Source of the DNA: Dyadobacter alkalitolerans DSM 23607
Lineage (GTDB): Bacteria > Bacteroidota > Bacteroidia > Cytophagales > Spirosomataceae
Length of the DNA: 64,000 bases
Direction of reading: 5' to 3'
Assembly (NCBI RefSeq): GCF_000428845.1
Contig: NZ_AUAS01000007.1
Span: 248,001 to 312,000 of the forward strand
The stretch's first letter is position 1. The number at the start of each line of letters is the position of its first letter. Below are positions 44,143 through 52,519 of this stretch, piece after piece. Below the pieces are notes generated by a model. The model was given only the letters and a program-made list of their open reading frames with translations. It made no database searches and was not told the origin of the DNA. The translations under genes were made by a program, and so were the position numbers.

Positions 44143-45057
44143 ATGACGGACGTTACAAAATTGCCCGAACCGGGGACTATAATTCTGGCAGGGGCCACGG
44201 GCGAGCTGGGTTTCCTGACTGCAGGCTTTATATTGAAGCGAGGTGGTGTCGTGAAGGCACTCGTCAGGAAAGGCAGCAGCAACCCCCGCGTTTCAGAACT
44301 CCGGCGTATAGGGGCTGAAATCATTGAGGTGGATTTTGCTGATGTCAACGAGCTGACACGTGCTTGCGCTGGCGGGACTTGCTTGGTTTCTGCACTATCG
44401 GGGCTTCGGGATGTGATTGTGGAGATGCAGATGCGTTTGTTAAATGCGGCTGTTGCCGCCGGTATTCCGCGATTTATCCCTTCCGATTTTAGCATTGATT
44501 TCACCAAGCTGCCCGATGGCAGCAACCGCAACCTTGATCTCCGGCGCGAATTTGGCAGAATGCTCAATGACGCACCCATTGCTGCCACATCTATTCTCAA
44601 CGGAATGTTTACGTACCTGTTAACCGGTCAGGCACCGGTGGTTTTGTTTAAAATCAAACGCGTGCTTTACTGGGGAAGTGCGGACCAGCCCATGGACTTT
44701 ACAACCATGCGGGACACTGCCGATTATACCGCAGCTGCGGCACTGGATCCTACTACGCCGCGCTATCTGCGGATTGCGGGAGAGGTGGCGACGATCCGGG
44801 ACATTCAGCGGGCAGCCTCGGAAGCAACGGGTGAAAAGTTTGGTACGCTGCGGCCAGGTGGCATGGGTTTACTTGGCACAATGATTAAAATCACGCGCAC
44901 TTTATCTCCGCAGAACGACGAAGTTTTTCCACCCTGGCAGGGCATGCAATATCTTCATAACATGTTGAGTGGCAAGCCAAAAATGAGTCCGCTTGACAAC
45001 GATCGCTACCCGGATATCCGCTGGACGCGCATACGCGAAGTGCTGACAACGCGCTGA
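44143..45057 (+). CDS. NmrA/isoflavone-reductase-like NAD(P)-binding protein
   Basis: This encodes 304 residues in the atypical SDR family. The Rossmann motif is GATGELGFLTAGFILKRGG near the N-terminus (about 17-35). FIPSDFSIDFTKL and the middle ILNGMFTYLLTGQAP loop are also family-typical. It lacks the Tyr-x-x-x-Lys catalytic pair of classic SDR enzymes. It precedes the molybdenum hydroxylase gene by 94 bases on the same strand. Reductase or regulatory function is uncertain. Confidence 0.85.
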   Translation: MTDVTKLPEPGTIILAGATGELGFLTAGFILKRGGVVKALVRKGSSNPRVSELRRIGAEIIEVDFADVNELTRACAGGTCLVSALSGLRDVIVEMQMRLLNAAVAAGIPRFIPSDFSIDFTKLPDGSNRNLDLRREFGRMLNDAPIAATSILNGMFTYLLTGQAPVVLFKIKRVLYWGSADQPMDFTTMRDTADYTAAAALDPTTPRYLRIAGEVATIRDIQRAASEATGEKFGTLRPGGMGLLGTMIKITRTLSPQNDEVFPPWQGMQYLHNMLSGKPKMSPLDNDRYPDIRWTRIREVLTTR

Positions 45058-45151
45058 TATAAAGGGTAGACTTGCGGGCAGAAAGCGCTTTTTGAACTAT
45101 ATATAAGAAAACAAATACGATTATGCAGGTCCAAAATGACAATCAAAAGCA

Positions 45152-47332
45152 ATGAAGCCATTTTTTGAATCTTCGGAGCCGGACATGTCACTCGATCGTG
45201 TAGATGGGCGGGTAAAAGTTACGGGGGCCGCGACTTATTCAGCAGATTACCACTTCCCTAATATGGCTTATGCCGTGCTGATTACCAGCACCATAGCGAA
45301 AGGAAGCATTGTAAGCATTGATTCCAAAAAAGCAGCGGCTGCCCGCGGCGTCCTCGCTGTGATCAGCCATTTGAATTCCCCCGGCGTTCCGGGATATGGG
45401 GATGTTAAACAACCGGCCGAAAGAGCGGCTGTCGGAACAGCATTTCGCGTTTTCTATGATAACCTCGTCTATTTCAGCGGCCAGCCGGTTGCTATGGTGG
45501 TTGCGCAGACATTGGAGCAGGCAAATCACGCTGCGTCACTCGTCAAAGTAAAATATCAAAAGGAGGCTCATCGGACTGCCTTTGAGGAAAATATAAAAAA
45601 TGCAGCCCTCGAAGAAGGCGTCCGGCGAAATAAGAATTCACCTTTTCAGGATTATGTAAGGGGAAATCCGCATGCCATTCGTGATGCGAAAGTAAAAATT
45701 GAGGCCACTTACACCATTCCTACCCAGCATCACCAGCCCATAGAACCGCACGCGATCATTGCGGTTTGGGAAGGCGCGGATAAATTGACCATTTATGATA
45801 AAAATCAGGGAGTTAAGTCTGCCCAGGGGAATCTGGCGCAAGCTTTCAAACTGCCCCGGGAGAATGTAAAAGTGAATGCGCAGTTCATTGGCGGTGCATT
45901 TGGATCGGGCATCCGTGTGTGGCCGCACACGGTGGCAGCGGTGCTGGCAGCGAAGAAACTGGCTCGGCCGGTAAAGCTCGTTCTGGCTCGTGAATTAATG
46001 TTTACGTCCGTCGGCTATCGTCCTTATACGGTTCAAAAAGTGGCTATCGGGGCGGATGAAAAGGGCATGCTTTCGGCCATTGTGCATGAAGGGGTAGGGC
46101 AGACCTCCACTTATGAAGAACATTTGGAGCGGACCATCCTCGCGTCTCGCGCCATGTACGCCTGCCCGAATGTGTCTACGCGATACAGGCTTTTGAAACT
46201 GGATGTTAACACGCCGACGTGGATGCGCGGGCCTGGTGACGCAACGGGAATGTTTGCACTAGAATCGGCACTGGACGAGCTAGCCTATGCAATGAAAATA
46301 GATCCGCTGGAAATGCGGTTGCGAAATTATGCCGAAAGCGACCCGGAACGGAATCTGCCCTGGTCGGCAAAAGGACTTCGGGAATGTTACGAGCTGGGAG
46401 CTGAAAAATTTGGTTGGAAAGATCAGACCATGGCACCTCGCTCCATGCAAAAAGACCGTATGCTGGTTGGTTATGGAATGGCTTCGAGCCTTTATGGTTT
46501 TCACCGGCACCCAAGCAAAGCCAAGGCGATTATGCTCGCCAACGGGTCAGTTATCGTGCAAAGCGCAACGATGGATATTGGGCCCGGAACAGGAACAGCC
46601 ATGACCAGCATTGCATCGAAAGTCCTGGGGATAAGCCCGGAAAAAATCCGGTTTGACCTGGGCGATTCCAGCCTGCCGGATGCACCGGGCCAGAATGGCT
46701 CATCCACCATTCCAAGCGTTGGCTCGGCAGTGCACGTCGCTTGCGAAGCCCTGAAAAAGAGATTGTCTGAACTGGCTGAGGCGATGCCCGACTCCGGTTC
46801 CAAGACCATTTCGTATCCCGACATTCTGAAATATCACAATTTACCACAAGTCGAAGTCACGGAAGAATCTAAATCCGGGCCGGAGCGTGACCAGTATTCC
46901 ATGTATTCTTTTGGGTGTCATTTTGTGGAAGTGCAGGTGAATCCGGTTACGGCGGAAGTACGGGTGAAGCGTGTCGTCACCTGCGCGGACGTTGGCAAAA
47001 TCATCAATTACAAAACCGCCAGGAGCCAATCCATTGGCGGCATAGTGGGCGGCATAGGCATGGCGCTCATGGAAGAAGCCGTTATGGATCACCGTTATGG
47101 TGGCTACGTGACCAATGATCTGTCAAGCTATCATCTCCCGGTCCACATGGACACCCCTGAAATTGAAGTAATTTACATCGATAAGCCTGATATGGTCGTC
47201 AATCCCATCGGCGCTAAGGGTCTCGGAGAAATCGCCATCGTAGGCGTAGCCGCCGCCATCGCCAACGCAGTTTTCCACGCCACCGGAAAGCGCGTAAGAG
47301 AGCTGCCGATCACAGCTGATAAGTTGGTTTGA
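45152..47332 (+). CDS. Xanthine-dehydrogenase-family molybdopterin-binding subunit (orphan)
   Basis: This is a molybdenum hydroxylase large subunit of 726 residues, the usual size for the separate large chain. Markers are DGRVKVTGAATYSADY at the start, PHAIIAVWEG, NAQFIGGAFGSG, MRGPGDATGMFALESALDE, and GAKGLGEIAIVGVAAAIANA with the conserved catalytic Glu in GLGE. Family members hydroxylate purines, aldehydes or N-heterocycles using Mo-cofactor. The 2Fe-2S and FAD subunits that normally precede this gene are absent; an NmrA-like gene is in that place. They may be encoded elsewhere. It converges on the kinase gene. Confidence 0.92.
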   Translation: MKPFFESSEPDMSLDRVDGRVKVTGAATYSADYHFPNMAYAVLITSTIAKGSIVSIDSKKAAAARGVLAVISHLNSPGVPGYGDVKQPAERAAVGTAFRVFYDNLVYFSGQPVAMVVAQTLEQANHAASLVKVKYQKEAHRTAFEENIKNAALEEGVRRNKNSPFQDYVRGNPHAIRDAKVKIEATYTIPTQHHQPIEPHAIIAVWEGADKLTIYDKNQGVKSAQGNLAQAFKLPRENVKVNAQFIGGAFGSGIRVWPHTVAAVLAAKKLARPVKLVLARELMFTSVGYRPYTVQKVAIGADEKGMLSAIVHEGVGQTSTYEEHLERTILASRAMYACPNVSTRYRLLKLDVNTPTWMRGPGDATGMFALESALDELAYAMKIDPLEMRLRNYAESDPERNLPWSAKGLRECYELGAEKFGWKDQTMAPRSMQKDRMLVGYGMASSLYGFHRHPSKAKAIMLANGSVIVQSATMDIGPGTGTAMTSIASKVLGISPEKIRFDLGDSSLPDAPGQNGSSTIPSVGSAVHVACEALKKRLSELAEAMPDSGSKTISYPDILKYHNLPQVEVTEESKSGPERDQYSMYSFGCHFVEVQVNPVTAEVRVKRVVTCADVGKIINYKTARSQSIGGIVGGIGMALMEEAVMDHRYGGYVTNDLSSYHLPVHMDTPEIEVIYIDKPDMVVNPIGAKGLGEIAIVGVAAAIANAVFHATGKRVRELPITADKLV

Positions 47333-47373
47333 GGAGAACTTAACAAGATGCGCTATTCAAATAAGCCCCTTAT

Positions 47374-50300
47374 CTACTCAAAAACCAACCTTACAATTGT
47401 ATGATTTTTGGTGTTGATGGTAGCGGTGATGTGGATGCGGAGTAGGACGCTTAGATCTTTTACTATTACCAGTCCGATGCCTTTTTGTTCGGGGTAAAGG
47501 GAGATTTTTAGCCATTCTTCGTAGGAGCGATAGGATTTATTGAGCCATTTTATCAGGTCTTCCGGCATGCCGGTTCCGCTATCTTCGATGATGATCTGCT
47601 TCTTGCCGTCCTCAATGCCGGAGGATATTGTTATTTCTGACGCGCTGATTTTTAATGCATTATCCAGCAAATTATGCACGATAATCGATAGCAGACTGGG
47701 ATCGCTCCACACGTGAAAACCTGGCTCAACATTATTTTTTAAAACTACTTCCCTGGAAACGGCAATGCCGGAGAAAAGCGCGCAGATGCGATCGATCATG
47801 TCCCGCGCCTCTACCTGGCTCATTTGTGTGCGCGAAGAGCTGTTTTTGTTTTGAATTTTGATGTAGTCCAACAAATTTTTGGTCAGCGTTCCAATGCGCA
47901 CCGTGGTGTTGAGTGTTTCGTCGCTCATCCTGTTTATCAGCGGATTACCATTTTCCAGTTTTTGTAAATAATCGTTGATATAGCGCAGCGAATAGCCGAT
48001 ATAATGCAAGGGCGTCTGAATGTCGTGATTTACGGCTGCTACAATCTGGCTGATAACCCGGTAATGCCGGACCAGATTGTCTTTTCGCTCTTTTTTTACC
48101 AGATAACCCGCCCGCCATTTTACAGCCATGAAGTACAATCCCAGCAAGGCAAGCGCGATCAGCAGCCGGAACCACCACATTTCATACCAGGCCGGCCGAA
48201 TGTTCAGAACGATCGTTTTATAGGTGTAGTCGTTGGTCTCAAAGCCGTTTTTCTTTCTTATCGTCAGGTTGTATTTGCCGTACGACATCTTTGGAATGGA
48301 GATCGTGAAGTCGGTATTGACGCGCAACCATTTTTCCTTTCTTCCTCCGCCTGACAAGGAATAACGCATCTGAATGTTATTTACATGACCGGGATACGGC
48401 GTCGTAACCTGCAAGCGAAGCTGTTCCGAGTTATGTGGAACAAGCAGCGTGTCTTTGACCGGGATGTCTTTCCCATCCAGGCTGACAGAACTCACAAAAA
48501 CCCCCCTATCAGGCAATTCGGGCTTGATTTTGTTTGGAGAAAACCACACCAGGCCATCCATTGAAGGAAGTGATAAAGTGCCGTCGGCCAGCTTTACCGA
48601 ACACGGATAGCAGCCACCATTGAACTCATTCGTAGCAAATCCCTGGCTGCGGTCGTAATACAAATAGTAGACCATATTGTGACTATTCCGGACATAGTCC
48701 AGTAAATGTCGCTTCGCTACCTGAAATAGGCCCCTGTTTGTGGTGATCCAAAAAAAGCCATTCGCATCTTCGCTGATGCAATGTGCAAAGGCAAGAAACC
48801 GGTCCCTGTCCAATGGAAACGGGATCAAGCGGTCTTTTTGTAACAGGAAAAAACCGTTGCCATAAGTCGTGACCCAGGTTCCCTCCGGGGTTGTGTAAAA
48901 GCTCCGGATGCTCATATCCTTGAAGTTAGTGAGCTTCTGAAAGAGCTTGGTGCGGACATTATATCTGAAAGAACCCTTTGTAGTTCCCAGCAGAACGACG
49001 TCAGCTGACTCCTGGCCTATGATGGAAACACCTCCGAAATCTGCTTTTAAAACCAATTTAGGTTTGTAGCCGTTGCCGGACTTCACCAGTTCATGCAGCG
49101 TGTTGTTTTCCCCGCCCAGCCAGACCCTGTGTTGCTTATCGATAAAGAGCGACATGAATTTTTGCTGCAATTTTAGCTGGAAGAGTACATTTCGTGCTGT
49201 TTTATCCAGTTTAAAAAGGTCGTCACCGATCCCAAACCAGAAAGAACTGTCGGGATTCATAGCCAGGGAGAATTTGTAACCAAAGTTTTTCATAAACGGT
49301 GAAACCATGCCTGCAAAAAACGGAGCACCTGCTGCGTTCCGTCCTATGCGGTATCCCTGGCTGGTTATTACCGCATTTTTTCCAGCTGGTTTTTGTGCGT
49401 AGTAGGCATCATCGGCGTCCTTACCGGTTATTTTAAGCGTTACAAAATTTTTATTTTTAATTAAAAACAAACCCTTGGTCGTGCTTCCCAGCAGCAGAGC
49501 GCCGGTGGTTTTGCTGTAATGGGCGGCCACGATATCCTGCTCCTCAAAATCAAAACCTTGCAGGATCATCTTTGTGGTCAATCGTCCCTTAGGCGATAAT
49601 TCGAGCGCGTAGAAGCTGTTATTCAGATGGAGAAAAGCACTTTTCGCAACATTGTTCCAATACAATTTAAGATTGTCTTTGCCCTTGACAAACAGAGTGT
49701 TACGAACAATGTCGCCATCGGGCGAAACGATTTCATTGCTTTTCCCAATCCTTATTCTGATAATCCTGCCTAATGCGTCGATGGCGAACGGTTGAGACCC
49801 GATCAGGAAAAAATCCCGGAACAAGCCGCGGGATGTCGAGATCAGCTTTTGATTTTTATAGCAAGAAATGGTGTTTTGCCTCCAAATGTAGAATGTTGCG
49901 CTGTCCGCAGCCACGAAGTAATGCTCCTCCATCGGCCTGTTTGGATATTGCGGGGGCAAGGTTCCCAGCATGCTGTTGTGCCTGATCTGCTTGCCTGTGA
50001 AAGGATCGGTCTGCGTGTATTTTTTATAAAAAGCGGTGTCAGACTTTACCAGCCCATTGTTGCGAATGCCAATGTACTGGTTGTCCTGCGTGAGCCCGTA
50101 AAATTCGTAATCGGGATCGGCCTGCGGACTTGGTAGGGCGGGAACAAAGCCGCGTATCCGGTTGCTTGAAATGGCCACATTGGACTTATCGAAAGTAATA
50201 AACTTCTGCCCGTCGAAACGCACGACGCCCACCTCTGTCGCAAGCCAAAAAAAGCCGTTCTTGTCTTCCATAATAGCCTTCACGCTATTCTGTGGGAGCC

Positions 50301-50427
50301 CGTTTTCATCCGTGAAATGTTGCACGCGGTACGATGAAAGTTCGTGTTGCGGCTGCGCTTTAATGTAAAAGGCAACGAGCATCAGGCAAAGAAAGCACCG
50401 TAAAACGATGACCGGGCAGATTCTCAT
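47374..50427 (-). CDS. Propeller sensor histidine kinase (Y_Y_Y type, no receiver)
   Basis: This encodes 1017 residues. A signal peptide or anchor (VIVLRCFLCLMLVAFYI) is followed by a two-component regulator propeller (about 25-600, with ENGLPQNSVKAIMEDKNGFFWLATEVGVVRF). A Y_Y_Y-like domain lies about 650-745. One membrane helix (WFRLLIALALLGLYFMAVKW, about 757-776) precedes a HisKA-like segment with phosphoacceptor His801 in AAVNHDIQTPL, then an ATPase domain (LLDNALKISA, IEDSGTGMPEDLI, GIGLVIVKDL). There is no receiver or HTH. The NarL-type regulator lies upstream by 49 bases, so the two form one system. Confidence 0.92.
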   Translation of the reverse strand: MRICPVIVLRCFLCLMLVAFYIKAQPQHELSSYRVQHFTDENGLPQNSVKAIMEDKNGFFWLATEVGVVRFDGQKFITFDKSNVAISSNRIRGFVPALPSPQADPDYEFYGLTQDNQYIGIRNNGLVKSDTAFYKKYTQTDPFTGKQIRHNSMLGTLPPQYPNRPMEEHYFVAADSATFYIWRQNTISCYKNQKLISTSRGLFRDFFLIGSQPFAIDALGRIIRIRIGKSNEIVSPDGDIVRNTLFVKGKDNLKLYWNNVAKSAFLHLNNSFYALELSPKGRLTTKMILQGFDFEEQDIVAAHYSKTTGALLLGSTTKGLFLIKNKNFVTLKITGKDADDAYYAQKPAGKNAVITSQGYRIGRNAAGAPFFAGMVSPFMKNFGYKFSLAMNPDSSFWFGIGDDLFKLDKTARNVLFQLKLQQKFMSLFIDKQHRVWLGGENNTLHELVKSGNGYKPKLVLKADFGGVSIIGQESADVVLLGTTKGSFRYNVRTKLFQKLTNFKDMSIRSFYTTPEGTWVTTYGNGFFLLQKDRLIPFPLDRDRFLAFAHCISEDANGFFWITTNRGLFQVAKRHLLDYVRNSHNMVYYLYYDRSQGFATNEFNGGCYPCSVKLADGTLSLPSMDGLVWFSPNKIKPELPDRGVFVSSVSLDGKDIPVKDTLLVPHNSEQLRLQVTTPYPGHVNNIQMRYSLSGGGRKEKWLRVNTDFTISIPKMSYGKYNLTIRKKNGFETNDYTYKTIVLNIRPAWYEMWWFRLLIALALLGLYFMAVKWRAGYLVKKERKDNLVRHYRVISQIVAAVNHDIQTPLHYIGYSLRYINDYLQKLENGNPLINRMSDETLNTTVRIGTLTKNLLDYIKIQNKNSSSRTQMSQVEARDMIDRICALFSGIAVSREVVLKNNVEPGFHVWSDPSLLSIIVHNLLDNALKISASEITISSGIEDGKKQIIIEDSGTGMPEDLIKWLNKSYRSYEEWLKISLYPEQKGIGLVIVKDLSVLLRIHITATINTKNHTIVRLVFE

Positions 50428-50476
50428 TCGAGCGTCAATAACACGTTTCCATTTAAGAGAATGCCGGTGCTTGAAG

Positions 50477-51106
50477 TTACCCGTTCAATTCAAAATATCT
50501 CGTAAGTTCAATGACGTTGGTTACGCCGAGTTTTTCAAAGATCTTCGCCTTGTAACTGCTCACCGACGAGGACGACAGGTGAATGTGCTCGCTTATGGCT
50601 TTGGTAGACAGTCCTTTGGATAACAATTTGGCCACTTCCAGCTCTTTGTCCGTCAGCTTATCGGTAATCAAATCCTGGCTGCCTTTATTAAAAAGCTGAC
50701 CGAAAACCTGCTCCATAACCGAAGGGCTCGCGTAAATTTTTCCACTGATCACACTGTCAATCGCATGCTTAAATTCCTCGTTAAGTGCCGTTTTCGAAAT
50801 GTAGCCATTGGCCCCGGCTTTCAAAAAAGGGAGCGCATAAAGCTGCTCGTCGTAGCTGGAACATACCAGGATCGGGATCTTGGGCTGTTTCATCCGCACA
50901 GAGGTGATCATTCCCACTTTGTCGCCTCCAGGCAGGTTAATGTCCATGATCAGTAAGTTGTACGGCTGTTTTTCAAGCAAGGCCAGCGCTTTGTTGAAAT
51001 CGCCGGTTGCTGTGACGACAGCGCCTGGCATATGTTCCATCAACAAATGCTGGATCCCCATCAAAATCAATGGATGGTCCTCGGCCACAATAATTTGAAT
51101 GCTCAT
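50477..51106 (-). CDS. NarL/LuxR-type response regulator
   Basis: This encodes 209 residues from Met 51106 (the frame extends to 51130). The receiver has AEDHP acidic residues, phosphoacceptor Asp55 in LIMDINLPGG and Lys in GYISKTA. A LuxR-type HTH from about 145 has LTDKELEVAKLLSKGLSTKAISEHI and VSSYKAKIFEKLGVTNVIEL. It is the first gene of the operon with the propeller kinase and likely its cognate regulator. It diverges from the receiver-only gene at 51280. Confidence 0.94.
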   Translation of the reverse strand: MSIQIIVAEDHPLILMGIQHLLMEHMPGAVVTATGDFNKALALLEKQPYNLLIMDINLPGGDKVGMITSVRMKQPKIPILVCSSYDEQLYALPFLKAGANGYISKTALNEEFKHAIDSVISGKIYASPSVMEQVFGQLFNKGSQDLITDKLTDKELEVAKLLSKGLSTKAISEHIHLSSSSVSSYKAKIFEKLGVTNVIELTRYFELNG

Positions 51107-51267
51107 GAGGAACGTAAGTAATAATGACACCTGGCATATTCACATAACAAGTTAGAAAAAATAGTTATAGAATTAATTTGCCAGGGTATTTAATTTTTTT
51201 AGTCCTAAAATAACATATTTCAATTATCAATTCAATTATCTCGCGTGTCGCTGACAGCTATACGTTG

Positions 51268-51275
51268 TAGTTTTG
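51268..51275 (+). promoter_or_regulatory. Candidate -7 box (TAGTTTTG) directly before the receiver-only gene
   Basis: TAGTTTTG matches TAnnTTTG exactly and ends four bases before the ATG at 51280. If used, transcription would start near the ATG, giving a leaderless message. No clear -33 TTTG is found, so it is tentative. Confidence 0.35.
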
Positions 51276-51279
51276 CGCC

Positions 51280-51696
51280 ATGAAAATCGCCGTAATAGAC
51301 CAGCATCCGGTCCTTCGCTCAGGGATGCGCATCTTTCTCAGGGATCACTTTCAGAACCTCACAATGATCCAAACCTCTTGTATGCAAACGTTCGGGAAAT
51401 GTGATGAACAGCATACTTTTGATATCATCATCATTGGTATGACAGAGGAAGCGGATGGTGTTGATGATGTTGCATTAAAGCGCATTATGAACGAATATCC
51501 GGAATCATCATTCGTCGTTTACGCTGGAAAATTACAGTGTGACCTGGCTAATTCGCTTTTGAACGATGGTGTCAGCGGATATTTACTCAAAACCAATCAT
51601 CCCGACGAACTGGTGACGTGCATTAAAACGGTGATCAATGGTGATAAATATCTCTGTGAAGAGGTGAAAAGCACCGCGAACGTATATTTAGTATAG
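51280..51696 (+). CDS. Receiver-only protein with degenerate phosphorylation site
   Basis: This encodes 138 residues aligned to NarL-type receiver domains (MKIAVIDQHPVLRSGMRIFL, DIIIIGMTEEADG, GYLLKTNHPDEL). The position of the phosphoacceptor Asp is Gly53 (FDIIIIGMT), and the acidic pair is reduced to Asp7-Gln8. The Lys near residue 100 is kept. No HTH follows. It may bind without phosphorylation, act as a decoy or dimer partner for the adjacent NarL-type regulator, or be a decaying copy. It diverges from that regulator across 173 bases. Confidence 0.82.
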   Translation: MKIAVIDQHPVLRSGMRIFLRDHFQNLTMIQTSCMQTFGKCDEQHTFDIIIIGMTEEADGVDDVALKRIMNEYPESSFVVYAGKLQCDLANSLLNDGVSGYLLKTNHPDELVTCIKTVINGDKYLCEEVKSTANVYLV

Positions 51697-51784
51697 GTTA
51701 ATTCGGGCTATTTGTTGGTTTAGATTTGTTTAGGCAGGCGAATTCGTTTTGTTTTACAAAAACAACAATCAACGATACGCAACG

Positions 51785-52519
51785 ATGAGACAACTCCTGT
51801 TACTAAGCTTTCTATTTCTCCTGATATGCTGCAAATCCGCAAAGGTTTCCGACAAAAGTTTTAGCAAGGCAGACATTATTGTAGAGCAGGTTAAGCCGAA
51901 TGTCTACCGGCACATTACTTACTTCCAAAGTGAGACATTCGGAAAAGTGCCTTGCAACGGGATGGTTGTATTTGATAAAGGTGAAGCCATCATTTTTGAT
52001 ACGCCGGTAGATGATTCCACTTCTTCGCAACTCATCAGCTGGGTTCAGGATAGCCTCGATTGTAAGGTTGTCGCCATCATTGCAACGCATTTTCACGAAG
52101 ATTGTGTAGGCGGGCTCAAAGAGTTTCACCGCCGCAGGATTCCTTCCTATGCCGAAAACCGCACCATAGCCTCCACCAAACTCAAAAATTTCCCGACCCC
52201 TGAAAAAGGGTTTGATAACAAGCTTGCATTAAAAGTAGGCAACAGGGACGTGATCACGGAATTTTTTGGGGAAGGACATACCAAGGACAATGTTGTCGGT
52301 TATTTTCCAAGCGAAAAAGTAATGTTTGGCGGATGCCTCATTAAGGAAGTCGGGGCAGGAAAAGGTAATTTGGAAGACGCCAACGAAGCCGCCTGGCCCG
52401 CAACAGTGACCAGGCTAAAACAGCGATATCCCGACGTTGAAGTGGTAATCCCTGGCCACGGCAAGTCAGGCGACACTGCGCTGCTGGATTATACGATCAA
52501 ATTGTTTGAGAAAAAGTGA
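51785..52519 (+). CDS. Subclass B1 metallo-beta-lactamase
   Basis: This encodes 244 residues from Met 51785; an upstream in-frame Met at 51749 is less likely. A lipoprotein-like or signal N-terminus (RQLLLLSFLFLLICCKS) targets it out of the cytoplasm. The zinc ligands are complete: His102, His104 and Asp106 in THFHEDC, His165 in GEGHTKDN, Cys184 in FGGCLIK and His225 in PGHGKSGD. Lys187 and Asn195 match residues that bind substrate in B1 enzymes. Family members hydrolyse most beta-lactams including carbapenems. It abuts the convergent permease gene. Spectrum is inferred only. Confidence 0.93.
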   Translation: MRQLLLLSFLFLLICCKSAKVSDKSFSKADIIVEQVKPNVYRHITYFQSETFGKVPCNGMVVFDKGEAIIFDTPVDDSTSSQLISWVQDSLDCKVVAIIATHFHEDCVGGLKEFHRRRIPSYAENRTIASTKLKNFPTPEKGFDNKLALKVGNRDVITEFFGEGHTKDNVVGYFPSEKVMFGGCLIKEVGAGKGNLEDANEAAWPATVTRLKQRYPDVEVVIPGHGKSGDTALLDYTIKLFEKK

